Positions 1-7,707 of a stretch of 12,270 nt of DNA are shown piece by piece (position 1 is the first letter of the stretch; every line of letters begins with the position of its first letter). The position numbers were made by a program, and so were the translations under genes. Source of the DNA: Bdellovibrionales bacterium (GTDB lineage Bacteria; Bdellovibrionota; UBA2361; JAGRAS01); assembly GCA_020434465.1 (NCBI GenBank), contig JAGRAS010000015.1, positions 1 through 12,270 on the forward strand, given 5' to 3'. Under the pieces are notes generated by a model that saw nothing but the letters and a program-made list of their open reading frames with translations, was not told the origin of the DNA and ran no database searches.

Positions 1-99
1 TGCAGGTATTTAGATTCCCGCTTGGCTAAACCACAAGGACTTCAGGTAAACTACAATAATTATAACTTAGCATGTGAATTTAAAGATAGAGGTGCTTAG
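1..99 (+). CDS. 3' end of an unidentified gene (partial)
   Basis: Frame 1 is open from the first base to a TAG at 97-99 and encodes 32 residues beginning CRYLDSRLAKPQGL and ending EFKDRGA. The other two plus frames hit stops within the first 27 bases. The composition is mixed and polar, as in an ordinary soluble protein. It would converge with the receiver gene on the minus strand, leaving only 7 bp between the two stop codons. I do not recognise the family, and 32 codons are too few to assign one. The open frame could be chance in AT-rich DNA, so confidence is moderate at best. The start lies outside the window. Confidence 0.42.
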   Translation, partial: CRYLDSRLAKPQGLQVNYNNYNLACEFKDRGA

Positions 100-106
100 C
101 TAACTT

Positions 107-787
107 CTACTTCTCCCAAGGCTCGTCTCCTGGAATATGAAAAACCTTCTGATCAGCTTTAGTAACAGGCTCAAGCTGCATTGCATCAGTTAATTTATCA
201 AGTACGTGTTTAATTCTTTTTCCGCTTTCTTCTGCAAGTTCTGCTGCTTCAATTTGTTCTTTGGTTGCTGATTGATTGTTACGTATTAAATAGGTTGCTC
301 CAAGAACTGCACCCAAAGGATTATTAATTTCATGTCTTAGTGTAGAAACAAGAGTTTTAACAGTATCGATGATTGCATTGTTAAGTTGTAATTTATTAAG
401 TTCTTTTCGTAAGGCATTTCGTTCAATTATTCCTTCCACTAATGGCTTAAACAGTCCTTGAGTCACACTTGTTTTATTCAAAAAATACGCTGCGCCTGCT
501 TTCATGGTTTCACCCGGCATTTCAGGAGAATCATCAGAACTAACAGCTAAGACTGCTAAATCTTGAAACCATTCTTCAAAAAGTAAATCAACTCCTCTTC
601 CATCAGGCAGATGTTGATCTAAAATTACCAGATCTAGATCAATTACCTCTTGTTTACTTAACCAGGTTCTTGCTGCAGAAATAGAGCTAAAGCTTGTTAT
701 TTCAAGATCTTTCATAAAAGTTCCTAATTTCAGCTCAAGAATCTGCTGGAAACTTTCATCATCTTCAATAATTAATACTTTGGTCAT
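107..787 (-). CDS. Receiver domain fused to a kinase-less DHp (histidine phosphotransfer-like) domain
   Basis: A 226-residue cytoplasmic signalling protein. Residues 1-120 form a CheY-like receiver: the acidic pair D9/D10 (IIEDD), the probable phosphoacceptor D57 (LVILDQHLPDGRG), the hydroxyl residue S83/S84 and the conserved lysine K105 (LNK). Residues about 122-205 look like two long helices. The first carries an H-box, LRHEINNPLG, with H152 as the likely phosphorylated histidine, as in HisKA/DHp domains. No N, G1, F or G2 box of a kinase ATPase domain follows; the protein ends about 20 residues after the second helix. It therefore cannot phosphorylate itself by the usual route. It may relay phosphate between its own D57, H152 and an outside kinase, or act as a dimeric receiver (inference). 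It lies 95 bp downstream of the ABC transporter gene on the same strand, and no clear Shine-Dalgarno precedes the ATG. The HD-GAF kinase encoded at 4968-6881 is a possible but unproven partner. Confidence 0.88.
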   Translation of the reverse strand: MTKVLIIEDDESFQQILELKLGTFMKDLEITSFSSISAARTWLSKQEVIDLDLVILDQHLPDGRGVDLLFEEWFQDLAVLAVSSDDSPEMPGETMKAGAAYFLNKTSVTQGLFKPLVEGIIERNALRKELNKLQLNNAIIDTVKTLVSTLRHEINNPLGAVLGATYLIRNNQSATKEQIEAAELAEESGKRIKHVLDKLTDAMQLEPVTKADQKVFHIPGDEPWEK

Positions 788-882
788 GTCAGCTTGTTAA
801 AAGGGTATAAAAATCTAAAAGAAATTTTATATCTTCATTTGTTAGTAATTCTAGTCTGAGGAATTAGAAAAAATCAATATCA

Positions 883-2658
883 TTATATAGAACTCTCAAA
901 AAGTTCTTGGCGCTGCACAAGTGAACGATAAAGCCCCTCTTGCTTGGCTAACTCAAAATGTGTACCCGTTTGAATCAGTTTTCCTAACTCTAATACGAGT
1001 ACTTGATCAGCTGATTTAACAGTAGCAAGCCGATGAGCAATTACTAAAATTGTCATTTTTTGGCTAAGTTTATCTAAAGCTGTTTGAACCAAGAATTCAT
1101 TTTCACTATCGAGGGCGGATGTTGCTTCATCTAAAATAAGTAAAGAAGGATTTTTTAATATTGCTCTTGCGATTGCGAGTCTTTGTTTTTCTCCACCACT
1201 TAACTTTATGCCGCGATCACCAATTTGAGTATCAAATCCATCTGGAAGTTTTTTTATAACCTCAAGTATGTTTGCAGTTTCACAAGCAGCTTCTAATTCT
1301 GTATCACTAGCATGTTGATTGCCGTATTTTAAATTATCTCTTATTGACAAGGCAAATAGTTGAGGATCCTGAGGAACTAGAGCAATGGCAGATCTGATTG
1401 AAAAACTATCAATCTCGGTCAGATTTTTACCGTCAATTAGAATCTTACCAGCAGAAGGAGAGTAGAATTTAAGTAATAAATTTACAATTGTAGTTTTGCC
1501 AGATCCAGATGGACCAACTAGCGCAGTTTTGGAATTAACAGGTATTTTAAAGCTGATATCTTTAAGTGCGTTATAATTTTCTCGAGCGGGGTAATGAAAG
1601 CTTACAAATTCAAAATTAATTTCTTTGGCAAGTTTAATTTTTTCATGTGGTTTTTTTAGATCGTGTAAGGTTGTTGCCAAGTCATCTCTGGAATCTAATA
1701 AATTAAACACACGCTCGCTAGCCCCAAGTTCTTGAGAAAGTTGTACATAAGCATCAGCGAGAAAAGTAAAAGAAACCCCTACAATAAATCCGTAAAGCAT
1801 AAAAGCAGTAAGGTCACCTAAAGAAATTGATGCTGAAGATACCAGAGTAGCACCAAAAATTATTACTGAAACCAGAGATATGTTCATTAAGAAGCTAACA
1901 AAAGAGGAAAAAAACGCGCTCAGTTTTGCCCGATTAATTCCAATTTTAAGTACGTTCAAAATAGATTTTTTATATCGATTAAATTCGTTATTTTCTTGCA
2001 AAAAAGCTTTTACAACTCGAATTCCACTAAAAGTTTCCTCAGCTATAACAGTAGATGTTCCCAATTCTTTTTGCATTCTTTCAGAATATTTTGACAGCTT
2101 TCGGCCAAGATAAAATGAGAAGACTACTAAAACTGGAATAAGTATTAGCAGTGTTAAGGTAAGAGATGGTGATAGTAGAAGCATTAATAAGACTCCTACA
2201 ATCACTTGTATGCTATAGCGCACCAAAACAGATATTCTAATACTAACTGCATCGTGAATTAATAAACAATCAGAATTTAGTCTTGAAATTAAATCTCCAG
2301 TTCGTGAGTCATCGAAAAAATTTACTTCGCGATAAATGATAGACTCATATAAATCTTGTCTTAATTTTGCGACAACTCTTTGACCAACGATTAGAAATAA
2401 TAAAGATCTAAAGTAAGCGAAGATTGCTTGAAGAAAAAATATTCCAAAAAGTAATAAGGCAATTTTCAGAGGCTCAAGCACTAATAAGTTTCCTGAGCCT
2501 TGGTTAATTAATCGTCGTAAAACCTCTGGCAAAATTAAGTTAACAGCACTGCCTGCAATTAGAACTAGAGTTGCAATCGTTAAAGTTTTCCAGTGTGGCT
2601 TAGCAAGGCCGAGCAAACGATGAAAACTTGGATTTTTTAATATATTAGAGGCTTTCAT
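883..2658 (-). CDS. ABC exporter, MsbA-like (fused membrane and ATPase domains)
   Basis: A 591-residue half-transporter that would work as a homodimer in the inner membrane. Residues about 25-310 form the six-helix exporter membrane domain, with hydrophobic stretches near 27-45, 65-90, 150-185 and 250-300. The ATPase domain is complete: Walker A GPSGSGKT (382-389), Q-loop Q430 (VPQDPQLF), signature LSGGEKQ (486-492), Walker B LLILDE ending in D510/E511, D-loop SALD and H-loop H542 (AHRLAT). Length and layout match the MsbA/LipidA-exporter and multidrug half-transporter group. A lipid A or other lipid flippase role is plausible, but the sequence does not settle the substrate. The start ATG has only a weak ribosome site; an extended -10 element lies about 75 bp upstream. 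The receiver-DHp gene follows 95 bp downstream and may be co-transcribed. No residue essential for ATP hydrolysis is missing. Confidence 0.93.
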   Translation of the reverse strand: MKASNILKNPSFHRLLGLAKPHWKTLTIATLVLIAGSAVNLILPEVLRRLINQGSGNLLVLEPLKIALLLFGIFFLQAIFAYFRSLLFLIVGQRVVAKLRQDLYESIIYREVNFFDDSRTGDLISRLNSDCLLIHDAVSIRISVLVRYSIQVIVGVLLMLLLSPSLTLTLLILIPVLVVFSFYLGRKLSKYSERMQKELGTSTVIAEETFSGIRVVKAFLQENNEFNRYKKSILNVLKIGINRAKLSAFFSSFVSFLMNISLVSVIIFGATLVSSASISLGDLTAFMLYGFIVGVSFTFLADAYVQLSQELGASERVFNLLDSRDDLATTLHDLKKPHEKIKLAKEINFEFVSFHYPARENYNALKDISFKIPVNSKTALVGPSGSGKTTIVNLLLKFYSPSAGKILIDGKNLTEIDSFSIRSAIALVPQDPQLFALSIRDNLKYGNQHASDTELEAACETANILEVIKKLPDGFDTQIGDRGIKLSGGEKQRLAIARAILKNPSLLILDEATSALDSENEFLVQTALDKLSQKMTILVIAHRLATVKSADQVLVLELGKLIQTGTHFELAKQEGLYRSLVQRQELFESSI

Positions 2659-2715
2659 TAAAAAGATGTTTTAAGTTAACTAATTTTTTTGCTTTTAAGC
2701 TTTTATTTTTCATAG

Positions 2716-2726
2716 CTTAGCCTAAG
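2716..2726. promoter_or_regulatory. Candidate operator palindrome at the ABC transporter transcription start
   Basis: CTTAG-C-CTAAG is a perfect inverted repeat with 5-bp arms and a 1-bp centre. It lies a few bases downstream of the minus-strand -10 element at 2732-2740 and so would cover the predicted start of the ABC transporter transcript (about 2725). A repressor there could block initiation. The repeat is short and could occur by chance. Confidence 0.25.
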
Positions 2727-2731
2727 TAATT

Positions 2732-2740
2732 ATTATATCA
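2732..2740 (-). promoter_or_regulatory. Extended -10 promoter element for the ABC transporter
   Basis: Read on the minus strand, these bases are TGATATAAT, an exact match to the extended -10 consensus TGnTATAAT. I see no good -35 at 16-18 bp upstream, which extended -10 promoters can do without. Transcription would begin near 2725, leaving a leader of about 67 nt before the ATG at 2658. Confidence 0.5.
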
Positions 2741-2811
2741 CGATGAATCTAAGTCACTAGGCAAATAGTATAGACTAAATGTCTTACCCTCAATACATGC
2801 TCTAAATGCTT

Positions 2812-2825
2812 ATTACTTTAGTAAT
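2812..2825. promoter_or_regulatory. Candidate operator: 14-bp perfect palindrome upstream of the cyclase operon
   Basis: ATTACT-TT-AGTAAT is a perfect inverted repeat with 6-bp arms. Its centre lies about 47 bp upstream of the predicted start of the cyclase operon transcript (about 2866), where class II-type activators often bind. The plus-strand T-run that follows (TTTTTC) might instead suggest a terminator, but no plus-strand gene ends here and the stem is very AT-rich. A regulatory site is the better reading, with low certainty. Confidence 0.3.
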
Positions 2826-2850
2826 TTTTCAATTATCTCGATAATTTACT

Positions 2851-2859
2851 TGATATAAA
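2851..2859 (+). promoter_or_regulatory. Extended -10-like promoter element for the cyclase operon
   Basis: TGATATAAA matches the extended -10 consensus at every defined position except the last base (A for T). It mirrors the element facing the ABC transporter. Transcription would start near 2866, only about 15 nt before the ATG at 2881. With so short a leader and no Shine-Dalgarno sequence, initiation would be weak or leaderless-like. Alternative AT-rich hexamers nearby cannot be excluded. Confidence 0.35.
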
Positions 2860-2880
2860 TTTCATAATTTTTTTACGTAA

Positions 2881-4968
2881 ATGAAACAAGAGCTTTCAAA
2901 AGTTTCGAAACATTTAGCGCTTTCAACTATAGTGATTGCTGCAGTGTTTACCTCATTGGTATTTGCAGGAAAGTTTGTCAATTTAGAAAATTCAACATGG
3001 GATGCTAGGGTTAATTTAACTGCAAGGCCAAATCTTAAAGATTCTAAAATCAAAATCATAACAATTAGCCAGAGTTCTTTAGATCATTTTGCAAGGGATT
3101 CTATAACTTGGCCATGGCCAAGACCACTATACATTCCCGTTATCGAATTTTTAAAACAGTCTGATGCAAAAGGTTTGGCATTTGATCTTTTATTCACTGA
3201 AACTTCAGTTCATGGAGTTGCCGATGACAAACAGTTTGCAGATTCAATGCAGGGTGATTTTCCTGTAATCAATGCTGTTTCATTAAATAATAACAATTTT
3301 AATAGTATTGAATCATTTGAAATCTTAAAAAAACGTCAATATGAGAACTTAAAAGGCTTTAAAGCGCAACAAGCATTTAAGGAATATAATTCTGCAACTC
3401 TTCCAATTCAGGATCTCTTAAAAAATTCTAAAGGATTTGGCACTGTAAATGCTAACCCAGATGCAGATGGTTTGTTTAGACATTACCCACTTGGTTTTTC
3501 AGTGCGTCAAACATCAATATTGTCGTTACCCTTTGCCTTTTATTTTTCTGTTACAGGAAAAATACCTGATAAGATTTGGCAGCGGATAACTCCAGATAAA
3601 AATCTAATTCCAAAATTTTATGGTCCGGCAGAGACGTATGAAACTTTTGATATCGTTGATGTGGTAAATAGTTATATAGCAGTTCAGTCAGGAGAAACTC
3701 CTAAATTAGACCCGTCAATTTTTAAGGATTCATGGGTTTTTCTAGGTGTTTGGGCACCAGGTCTACTAGATTTAAGACCGATTTCTTTGGATGAAAAATA
3801 TCGTGGAGTAGAATTTGTAGCTACTGTTCTAGATAATATTATCCATCAAAGTTTTATTTTTAAAACTAGCAAGCGTACAGATGCAATTTTAACTTGTATT
3901 TTTATACTTTTTTCGGGACTGATATTTATAATATCTAAATCTGTTGCTAGGCAAGTAACTTGGATTTTCATTTTAATTGTTGGGTATAGCCTTTGTGTAA
4001 TTGCCTGTGCTGAAAATGAGATTTGGATTGCTTATGCTTTACCCGTTCTTGGAAGCATACTTGTATTTTGTAGTTCCTTAGTAATTTACTACTACCATGA
4101 GGGAAGACAGCATAAATTCTTAAAAGAAGCTTTTGGACATTACGTAAATAAAGAAGTCATAAAAAAAATCGTTTCGGATCCTAATCAGCTAAGTTTAGGT
4201 GGAGAAAAACGAGTATTAACAATATTTTTTAGCGATCTTGCAGGGTTCACAAGTATTTCAGAAGCAATGGAGCCAACGCAGCTCACTAGTTTGCTAAATG
4301 AATATCTAAGTTTGATGACTGATATAATTTTAGCATCAGGTGGAACATTAGATAAATATGAAGGTGATGCAATTATTGCATTTTGGAATGCCCCGCTAAG
4401 CGTTGATAAACATGAACTTAGAGCCGTTAAAGCTGCGCTGGATTGCCAAGGGAGTTTAAGAGAATTAAAAGCAGATTTTAATCAACGATATGGGGTTGAT
4501 TTGAATATGAGAATTGGAATTAATACTGGCGAAGTTGTTGTTGGTAACTTTGGTTCAAAAAGTAGATTTAATTACACAATGATTGGTGATGCCGCAAATC
4601 TAGCTGCAAGATTAGAAGGGGTAAACAAAGTATTTGGCACAAGAACCTTAATTTCTGAGACAACAAATTCTGCTTTAAGTGAAGAAGTATATACTAGGAA
4701 AATTGGTAGTATACGCGTTGTTGGGCGTAAGGAACCAGTAAATATCTTTGAGCCATGTGATTATAATCACGAGAAAAATTCAGAGTCTTTTGTAAAATTT
4801 GAGAATAGCCGATTGAACTTTGAAAATGGCAAGCTTGATTTAGCAAGAAAAGGCTTTGCAAGTTTGCAATTTGACTCTGTTGCAAAAGCATATTTGAAGC
4901 GAATTGAAGAATTAAATGGAGATTTTGATGAAAACTGGTCTCCAGTTTGGAATTTAACAGATAAGTAA
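2881..4968 (+). CDS. CHASE2-domain transmembrane adenylate cyclase (class III)
   Basis: A 695-residue membrane enzyme predicted to make cAMP from ATP. The order is: N-terminal membrane helix (about 12-30); periplasmic CHASE2 sensor (about 35-325) with typical motifs such as GLAFDLLFTE, GFGTVNANPDADG and WAPGLLDLRP; three membrane helices (about 334-352, 358-377, 381-405); a short linker; then a class III catalytic domain (about 443-625). Catalytic residues are all present: metal-binding D452 (FFSDLAGFT) and D496 (YEGDAIIAF), purine-reading K492 and D570 (a Lys/Asp pair, favouring ATP over GTP), and transition-state N573 and R577 (ANLAARLEG). The last 70 residues look helical. The CHASE2 ligand is unknown. 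It is first in a three-gene operon; its TAA overlaps the next ATG by one base, so the two genes are probably translationally coupled. No Shine-Dalgarno is visible, but the start places the first membrane helix correctly. Domain assignment is firm; adenylate rather than guanylate specificity is inferred from the Lys/Asp pair. Confidence 0.93.
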   Translation: MKQELSKVSKHLALSTIVIAAVFTSLVFAGKFVNLENSTWDARVNLTARPNLKDSKIKIITISQSSLDHFARDSITWPWPRPLYIPVIEFLKQSDAKGLAFDLLFTETSVHGVADDKQFADSMQGDFPVINAVSLNNNNFNSIESFEILKKRQYENLKGFKAQQAFKEYNSATLPIQDLLKNSKGFGTVNANPDADGLFRHYPLGFSVRQTSILSLPFAFYFSVTGKIPDKIWQRITPDKNLIPKFYGPAETYETFDIVDVVNSYIAVQSGETPKLDPSIFKDSWVFLGVWAPGLLDLRPISLDEKYRGVEFVATVLDNIIHQSFIFKTSKRTDAILTCIFILFSGLIFIISKSVARQVTWIFILIVGYSLCVIACAENEIWIAYALPVLGSILVFCSSLVIYYYHEGRQHKFLKEAFGHYVNKEVIKKIVSDPNQLSLGGEKRVLTIFFSDLAGFTSISEAMEPTQLTSLLNEYLSLMTDIILASGGTLDKYEGDAIIAFWNAPLSVDKHELRAVKAALDCQGSLRELKADFNQRYGVDLNMRIGINTGEVVVGNFGSKSRFNYTMIGDAANLAARLEGVNKVFGTRTLISETTNSALSEEVYTRKIGSIRVVGRKEPVNIFEPCDYNHEKNSESFVKFENSRLNFENGKLDLARKGFASLQFDSVAKAYLKRIEELNGDFDENWSPVWNLTDK

Positions 4969-6881
4969 TGAACGAAGTATCAGATGATATAGTAAAAGAG
5001 AAAGCGGCGGCTTTAAGAATGAAGCCAATAATTTCTCTTATTCTTAACAAATTAAATCAAGATCTACCTTCTGATTTGTTTTATCACTCTGTTGAGCATA
5101 CTGAAGATGTGTTTGAAGAAGCTGTGCGCTATGCCCTTTGTGAAGGCTTAAAGGAAAAAGAAATTGAACTATTAGCAATAGCTGCTGCATATCATGATGC
5201 AGGCTTTATTGAAAAAAGGAGCGACAACGAAGAAATTGGTGCTGCGATGGCAGAGCAAGCTATGCGTGAACATAACTATTCAAGTGATGAAATTGATTGT
5301 GTGAAAACAATGATTTTGGACACTCACTTAATCAACACTGATATTGGTTTAAAGCAATTACCTTCTTCAAAATTATCAAAATTTTTGCTTGACGCAGATT
5401 TAAGCAATTTTGGAAGTAATGATTTCTTTCTTAAAAGTGAACTTTTAAGAAAAGAAACTGGTGAGCCAAAAGAAGTTTTTTTAAAAAAATCTTTAAGTTT
5501 GGTGATAAACCATGAATGGTTAACAATTGCAGCTAGAACTTTACGGCAAAAAAAGAAACAAGAAAATATAGTTGAGCTAAGCAAATTGGTGTCTCGCCTT
5601 GAAGCTTCTGATCGTCAAATGGGATCAATAGGTCTTAGTTTAGAAAGACTTGGCTTTCTTGCAAAGTTACCTCTACTGTTAAATTCATCCTTAAATTTGC
5701 AGCAAATCTTAAGCTTAGCACTACAAAATTTAAAACGCATGCTAAACGCTGAAGCAGCTACGGTATTTTTAAAAACCGGTGAGGCTCAAGAACTAACTTT
5801 CTGGGCTTTAGATGGAGGGAAAGAACTGGGGCTGCAAGGAAAAAAGATGCCCTTAGGTAAAGGTATCGTAGGGTGGGTGATTGAAAAGCGCGAACCAGTA
5901 TTAGTAAGAAATGCAAAAGCTGATCCGAGATTTTTTTCTTCTATAGATAAAGAGTCAGGCTTTGTAACGCGTGATTTAGTAGCTGCGCCATTATTAACTA
6001 GAGGTACAGAAATTTTAGGTGCAATTCAAGTATTGAATAGGTTAGGAGATGAACCATTTAATACTGAAGATCTTTTGTTTGTAGAGCAGTTTTGTAATCA
6101 GGCTGCACTTGTAATAGATAATGCAAAGTTACATCAAGAAGTAATTATGAAAAATCATAAGCTACAAACTTTATCTAAAAGAAAAGACGAAATAATTACT
6201 TTAATCGGGCATGAGTTTAGAACACCGCTAAACATTATTCAGACGTCGGCAGACATGCTTGCTTCAGACGTTTTAAGTGATAAAGCTACGCAACATAAAA
6301 TGTCTGAAACTTTAAAAAGGGGGGTAAATCGCCTATCAATGTTGATTTCACAAATAAATAATGTATCAACTTTGACTGCGAACAATTTTTTGCCTTCAAT
6401 GGCTTGCTTAGATATAACTCATGTTATCAAACAAGTTATAGAGCAATTTAATTCTACTTTGCATAAGAGAAAACTAAAGCTGAGCTATGAATTTGAAAAA
6501 GAGCCTATCTATGTAGAAGCTGATGTCTCTTTGATTGCAATTGTTATCAAAAATCTTATTTCAAATGCCTTTAGATATACTGCTGATGGAGGCGAAATAA
6601 AAGTTCAAGTTAATTGTTCAGGCGGGCTTGCACATATCGGTGTAAGTGATACAGGGATTGGAATTGAACGAGATCAGATACCGCTTATTTTTGAAAAATT
6701 CTATGAAGTAACTGATATTTTACAGCATAGTAGTGGAGAATTAGAGTTTATGTCTAGTGGCCTTGGTCTTGGCTTAAATACTGTGCGAGCAATTTTAAGA
6801 GAGCATGGTTCAGAAATAGAAGTCAAAAGTAAAAAAGGGAACGGAAGTACTTTCTCATTTTCATTAGAATTAGCAAATTAA
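4968..6881 (+). CDS. HD domain-GAF-histidine kinase fusion protein
   Basis: A 637-residue soluble sensor kinase; I see no membrane segment. Residues about 30-190 are an HD-type metal phosphohydrolase domain: H40/H44 (FYHSVEHT), the H76-D77 pair (AAYHDAGF), H120 (LDTH) and D142/D144 (LLDADLSNFG), so the metal ligands look intact. Residues about 235-390 form a GAF domain (MPLGKGIVGWVIE, VAAPLL, GAIQVLNR). The kinase follows: H-box with H415 (IGHEFRTPLN), N-box N529/N533 (IKNLISNAFRYT), G1 box D561-T-G563, F-box (IFEKFYEV) and G2 box (GLGLGL). There is no receiver domain, so phosphate must pass to a separate protein. The ATG overlaps the cyclase stop as TAATG, implying coupling. GAF domains often bind cyclic nucleotides and HD domains include nucleotide phosphohydrolases, so sensing or hydrolysing the cyclase product is plausible, though not shown. 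The HD domain resembles the predicted-phosphohydrolase type more than the HD-GYP type. Confidence 0.9.
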   Translation: MNEVSDDIVKEKAAALRMKPIISLILNKLNQDLPSDLFYHSVEHTEDVFEEAVRYALCEGLKEKEIELLAIAAAYHDAGFIEKRSDNEEIGAAMAEQAMREHNYSSDEIDCVKTMILDTHLINTDIGLKQLPSSKLSKFLLDADLSNFGSNDFFLKSELLRKETGEPKEVFLKKSLSLVINHEWLTIAARTLRQKKKQENIVELSKLVSRLEASDRQMGSIGLSLERLGFLAKLPLLLNSSLNLQQILSLALQNLKRMLNAEAATVFLKTGEAQELTFWALDGGKELGLQGKKMPLGKGIVGWVIEKREPVLVRNAKADPRFFSSIDKESGFVTRDLVAAPLLTRGTEILGAIQVLNRLGDEPFNTEDLLFVEQFCNQAALVIDNAKLHQEVIMKNHKLQTLSKRKDEIITLIGHEFRTPLNIIQTSADMLASDVLSDKATQHKMSETLKRGVNRLSMLISQINNVSTLTANNFLPSMACLDITHVIKQVIEQFNSTLHKRKLKLSYEFEKEPIYVEADVSLIAIVIKNLISNAFRYTADGGEIKVQVNCSGGLAHIGVSDTGIGIERDQIPLIFEKFYEVTDILQHSSGELEFMSSGLGLGLNTVRAILREHGSEIEVKSKKGNGSTFSFSLELAN

Positions 6882-6892
6882 AAAGTAGGCTT

Positions 6893-7681
6893 ATGTATAC
6901 CTTTGAAGAAATCGATCATCAAGCCCTTAAGCATATAGAATCTTATGTTGAAATTTGTTCTTTATTGGCTGCAAAATTAACAGCAACTGATGAAAACTTA
7001 ATTTTAAATGCGCAAAGCTGTCTTTTTGCAGATCAATCAGAAAATGAGGACTTATATAAAATCATTGAAGGGCAAGTAAGCCTCTGCATCAATAATATTC
7101 CTGTAATAATTTTCGAACCTGAAGATTTAATTGGTAATTGGTTAGTTGATAATCAGTCTCTTGAGTTGAAAACAGATTTTGCTGTAAAAACTATTAAATA
7201 TAGCAAAAAAGAGTTTGATCAAAAGATTTCAAAAGAACCAGATTTTTCTAATTTATGGTTTAAAGCTCTCTCACATTATATAAAATTTATTACTTATTGC
7301 TATGCAACTGCGAGTAAAGATTGTGAACAACCAACACCAGAAATATTAAGTTTTAAAGCCGGTGATGTAATTATTAAAGAAGGCGATTTAGGTGATACTG
7401 TCTTTACACTTCTTAGTGGAAAAGCAGTTGCATCAGTAAACAATATTCAAGTTGGCAAAATAAATGAAAATGAAATTTTTGGAGCAATTGGTCCATTAAC
7501 AGATAAAAAAAGAACAGCAACTGTTACGGCAGATACCCCTTGCACAGTAGCGAGTTTAAAAAAAGATAATTTCGAGCTCTTATTTGCTTCACGCCCTCAA
7601 ACCGTCTTGAAACTAATTAAAGAAATGGCTGAAAAAATAGTTAATTTAAACCGGAAAATAGTTGAATTTAATCAAAAATAA
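6893..7681 (+). CDS. Cyclic nucleotide-binding domain protein without DNA-binding domain
   Basis: A 262-residue soluble protein. Residues about 148-240 are a cyclic nucleotide-binding (Crp/PKA regulatory-type) domain: FKAGDVIIKEGDLGD, a central beta-roll, and the phosphate-binding-cassette region FGAIGPLTDKKRTATV with the phosphate-contacting arginine R207. The usual Glu of the FGE motif, which holds the ribose hydroxyl, is Ala (A198), so affinity or ligand choice may differ. Residues about 37-115 look like a second, degenerate copy (LYKIIEGQVSLCINN) lacking a recognisable cassette. After the domain come only about 25 helical residues and no helix-turn-helix, so it is not a CRP-type transcription factor. 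It starts 11 bp after the kinase stop codon, with a weak TAGG ribosome site. As third gene of the cyclase operon it is the natural receiver of the nucleotide signal; it probably acts by protein-protein contact (inference). Confidence 0.85.
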   Translation: MYTFEEIDHQALKHIESYVEICSLLAAKLTATDENLILNAQSCLFADQSENEDLYKIIEGQVSLCINNIPVIIFEPEDLIGNWLVDNQSLELKTDFAVKTIKYSKKEFDQKISKEPDFSNLWFKALSHYIKFITYCYATASKDCEQPTPEILSFKAGDVIIKEGDLGDTVFTLLSGKAVASVNNIQVGKINENEIFGAIGPLTDKKRTATVTADTPCTVASLKKDNFELLFASRPQTVLKLIKEMAEKIVNLNRKIVEFNQK

Positions 7682-7707
7682 GCAAATATAACGCCGTTTC
7701 TAAAATT

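Noticed and set aside
846..866. Inverted repeat TAATTC-N9-GAATTA between the ABC transporter and receiver genes.
   Set aside because: AT-rich arms with a long loop and no T-run on the relevant strand; likely chance.
4694..5050. 118-codon minus-strand open frame across the cyclase/kinase junction.
   Set aside because: It lies opposite two well-identified genes, has no recognisable domain and is antisense to conserved coding sequence.
6893..7681. Possibility that the cyclic-nucleotide-binding protein is itself the CRP-type regulator of the 7708-7723 site.
   Set aside because: After the nucleotide-binding domain only about 25 residues remain, with no helix-turn-helix, so it cannot bind DNA in the CRP manner.
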